Origin: Candidatus Sumerlaeota bacterium
GTDB taxonomy: Bacteria > Sumerlaeota > Sumerlaeia > MVZB01 > JAJFLK01
NCBI GenBank assembly: GCA_021772735.1
Contig: JAJFLK010000100.1
Location: 1-6,491, forward strand
Length of the DNA stretch: 6,491 bases
Reading direction: 5' to 3'
In this document: one piece after another, positions 6,165 through 6,491 of the stretch
How the letters are laid out: the number at the start of each line of letters is the position of its first letter
How positions within the stretch are numbered: position 1 is the first letter of the stretch
Position numbers and translations under genes: made by a program
Notes under the pieces: generated by a model
Told to the model about the DNA's origin: nothing
What the model saw: the letters and a program-made list of their open reading frames with translations, nothing else
Databases searched by the model: none

Positions 6165-6224
6165 TAGGCGGGCCGTGCGCGTTGCCGATCAGTCTTTGTT
6201 TTAAACCGACCGAGGAAATTTGAT

Positions 6225-6491
6225 ATGCGAAAATTCGGCGCCCATGTTTTTCAATCGAGGCCTTTGGGTCTTGCCCTTGTTGGCCTGACGCTTTTTGCAG
6301 CGGCTGGAGTCGCCACCGCGGCCATCAGCACCTTCGTCTCTCAGGATGAAATCATCGAGCGCAGCGATAATATCTTCGTCGCCGTTTGCGAGGGTCGATC
6401 CTCGCGCTTCCGAGACGGTAACTTTATTACGACGTACTCCTTCCGAACCAGCGAAGTCTGGAAAGGCGAACTGACAGATCTCGAGACGGAT
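6225..6491 (+). CDS. Secreted protein of unknown function, 3' end outside window
   Basis: ATG at 6225 is preceded by GAGGA (6212-6216) at eight bases, a good ribosome binding site, and the frame stays open for 89 codons to the window end. Residues 1-33 form a Sec-type signal peptide: basic start (MRK), a hydrophobic stretch from about 14 to 30, and an Ala-Thr-Ala site near 30-32. The mature part begins with DEIIERSDNIFVAVCEG and continues to an FRTSEVWKGEL stretch. This pattern (a 'putting-oneself-at-risk' Ser-Asp, a beta strand, then Glu-Val-x-Lys-Gly) resembles a group of small secreted proteins of unknown function common in Planctomycetota and some other environmental bacteria; this is recall, not a search result. 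One Cys (residue 55) is visible. It is probably exported to the periplasm or outside. Function and full length cannot be told. Confidence 0.75.
   Translation, partial: MRKFGAHVFQSRPLGLALVGLTLFAAAGVATAAISTFVSQDEIIERSDNIFVAVCEGRSSRFRDGNFITTYSFRTSEVWKGELTDLETD

Larger units (their letters stand above)
5343..6224. other. Long noncoding gap between divergent genes
   Basis: About 880 bp separates the scpB start (reading left) from the secreted-protein start (reading right). Short open frames occur on both strands, but none has a recognisable protein pattern, a good ribosome binding site or consistent codon use. I see no tRNA, tmRNA, RNase P or SRP RNA signature. The stretch holds the scpB ribosome binding site at its left edge, repeated GATCAA words at 5500-5600, a hairpin with a T-run at 5646-5668, a cluster of perfect hairpins at 5765-5883, and the promoter and leader of the right-hand gene from 6055. 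Confidence 0.6.

Noticed and set aside
5916..6167. Overlapping 82- and 65-codon open frames on opposite strands
   Set aside because: They run across the near-consensus promoter at 6055-6082, have no ribosome binding site and resemble no known protein.

Overview
The window is a GC-rich bacterial chromosomal segment holding four genes that can be called with reasonable support, one gene start at the right edge, and a noncoding gap of about 880 bp. No tRNA, rRNA, IS element, prophage or CRISPR array was seen. The organism cannot be named from the sequence. GC-rich codon use, long charged extensions on housekeeping proteins, a roomy intergenic region and the style of the secreted protein at the right edge suggest a slow-growing environmental bacterium. 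Planctomycetota is my tentative guess, from recall only.

Left part (1-3149, + strand): two polytopic membrane proteins in tandem. The first lacks its N-terminus. Both look like GT-C-type (lipid-linked sugar) glycosyltransferase relatives: many hydrophobic helices followed by a soluble C-terminal portion. The second has a good sigma70-like promoter whose predicted start point falls on its ATG, so its mRNA may be leaderless.

Middle part (3160-5342, - strand): scpB (chromosome segregation, SMC partner) followed by an RluB/RsuA-family 23S rRNA pseudouridine synthase. Both cores are well conserved, but both proteins carry long low-complexity extensions: acidic on both ends of ScpB, strongly basic on the C-terminus of the pseudouridine synthase. 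The latter gene converges on the left-hand membrane protein gene with only 10 bp between the stop codons.

Right part (5343-6491): a noncoding stretch with a cluster of perfect short hairpins (5765-5883), a hairpin followed by a T-run (5646-5668) and a near-consensus promoter (6055-6082). The promoter leads, through a roughly 135-nt structured leader, to a secreted protein cut off by the window end.

The genes do not form one pathway. scpB and rluB are housekeeping neighbours often found together. The membrane proteins probably act in envelope glycan or glycolipid synthesis. I found no convincing new multi-gene system. The points most worth a second look are the paired oppositely charged tails, the two leaderless-type starts, and the hairpin cluster in the long gap.
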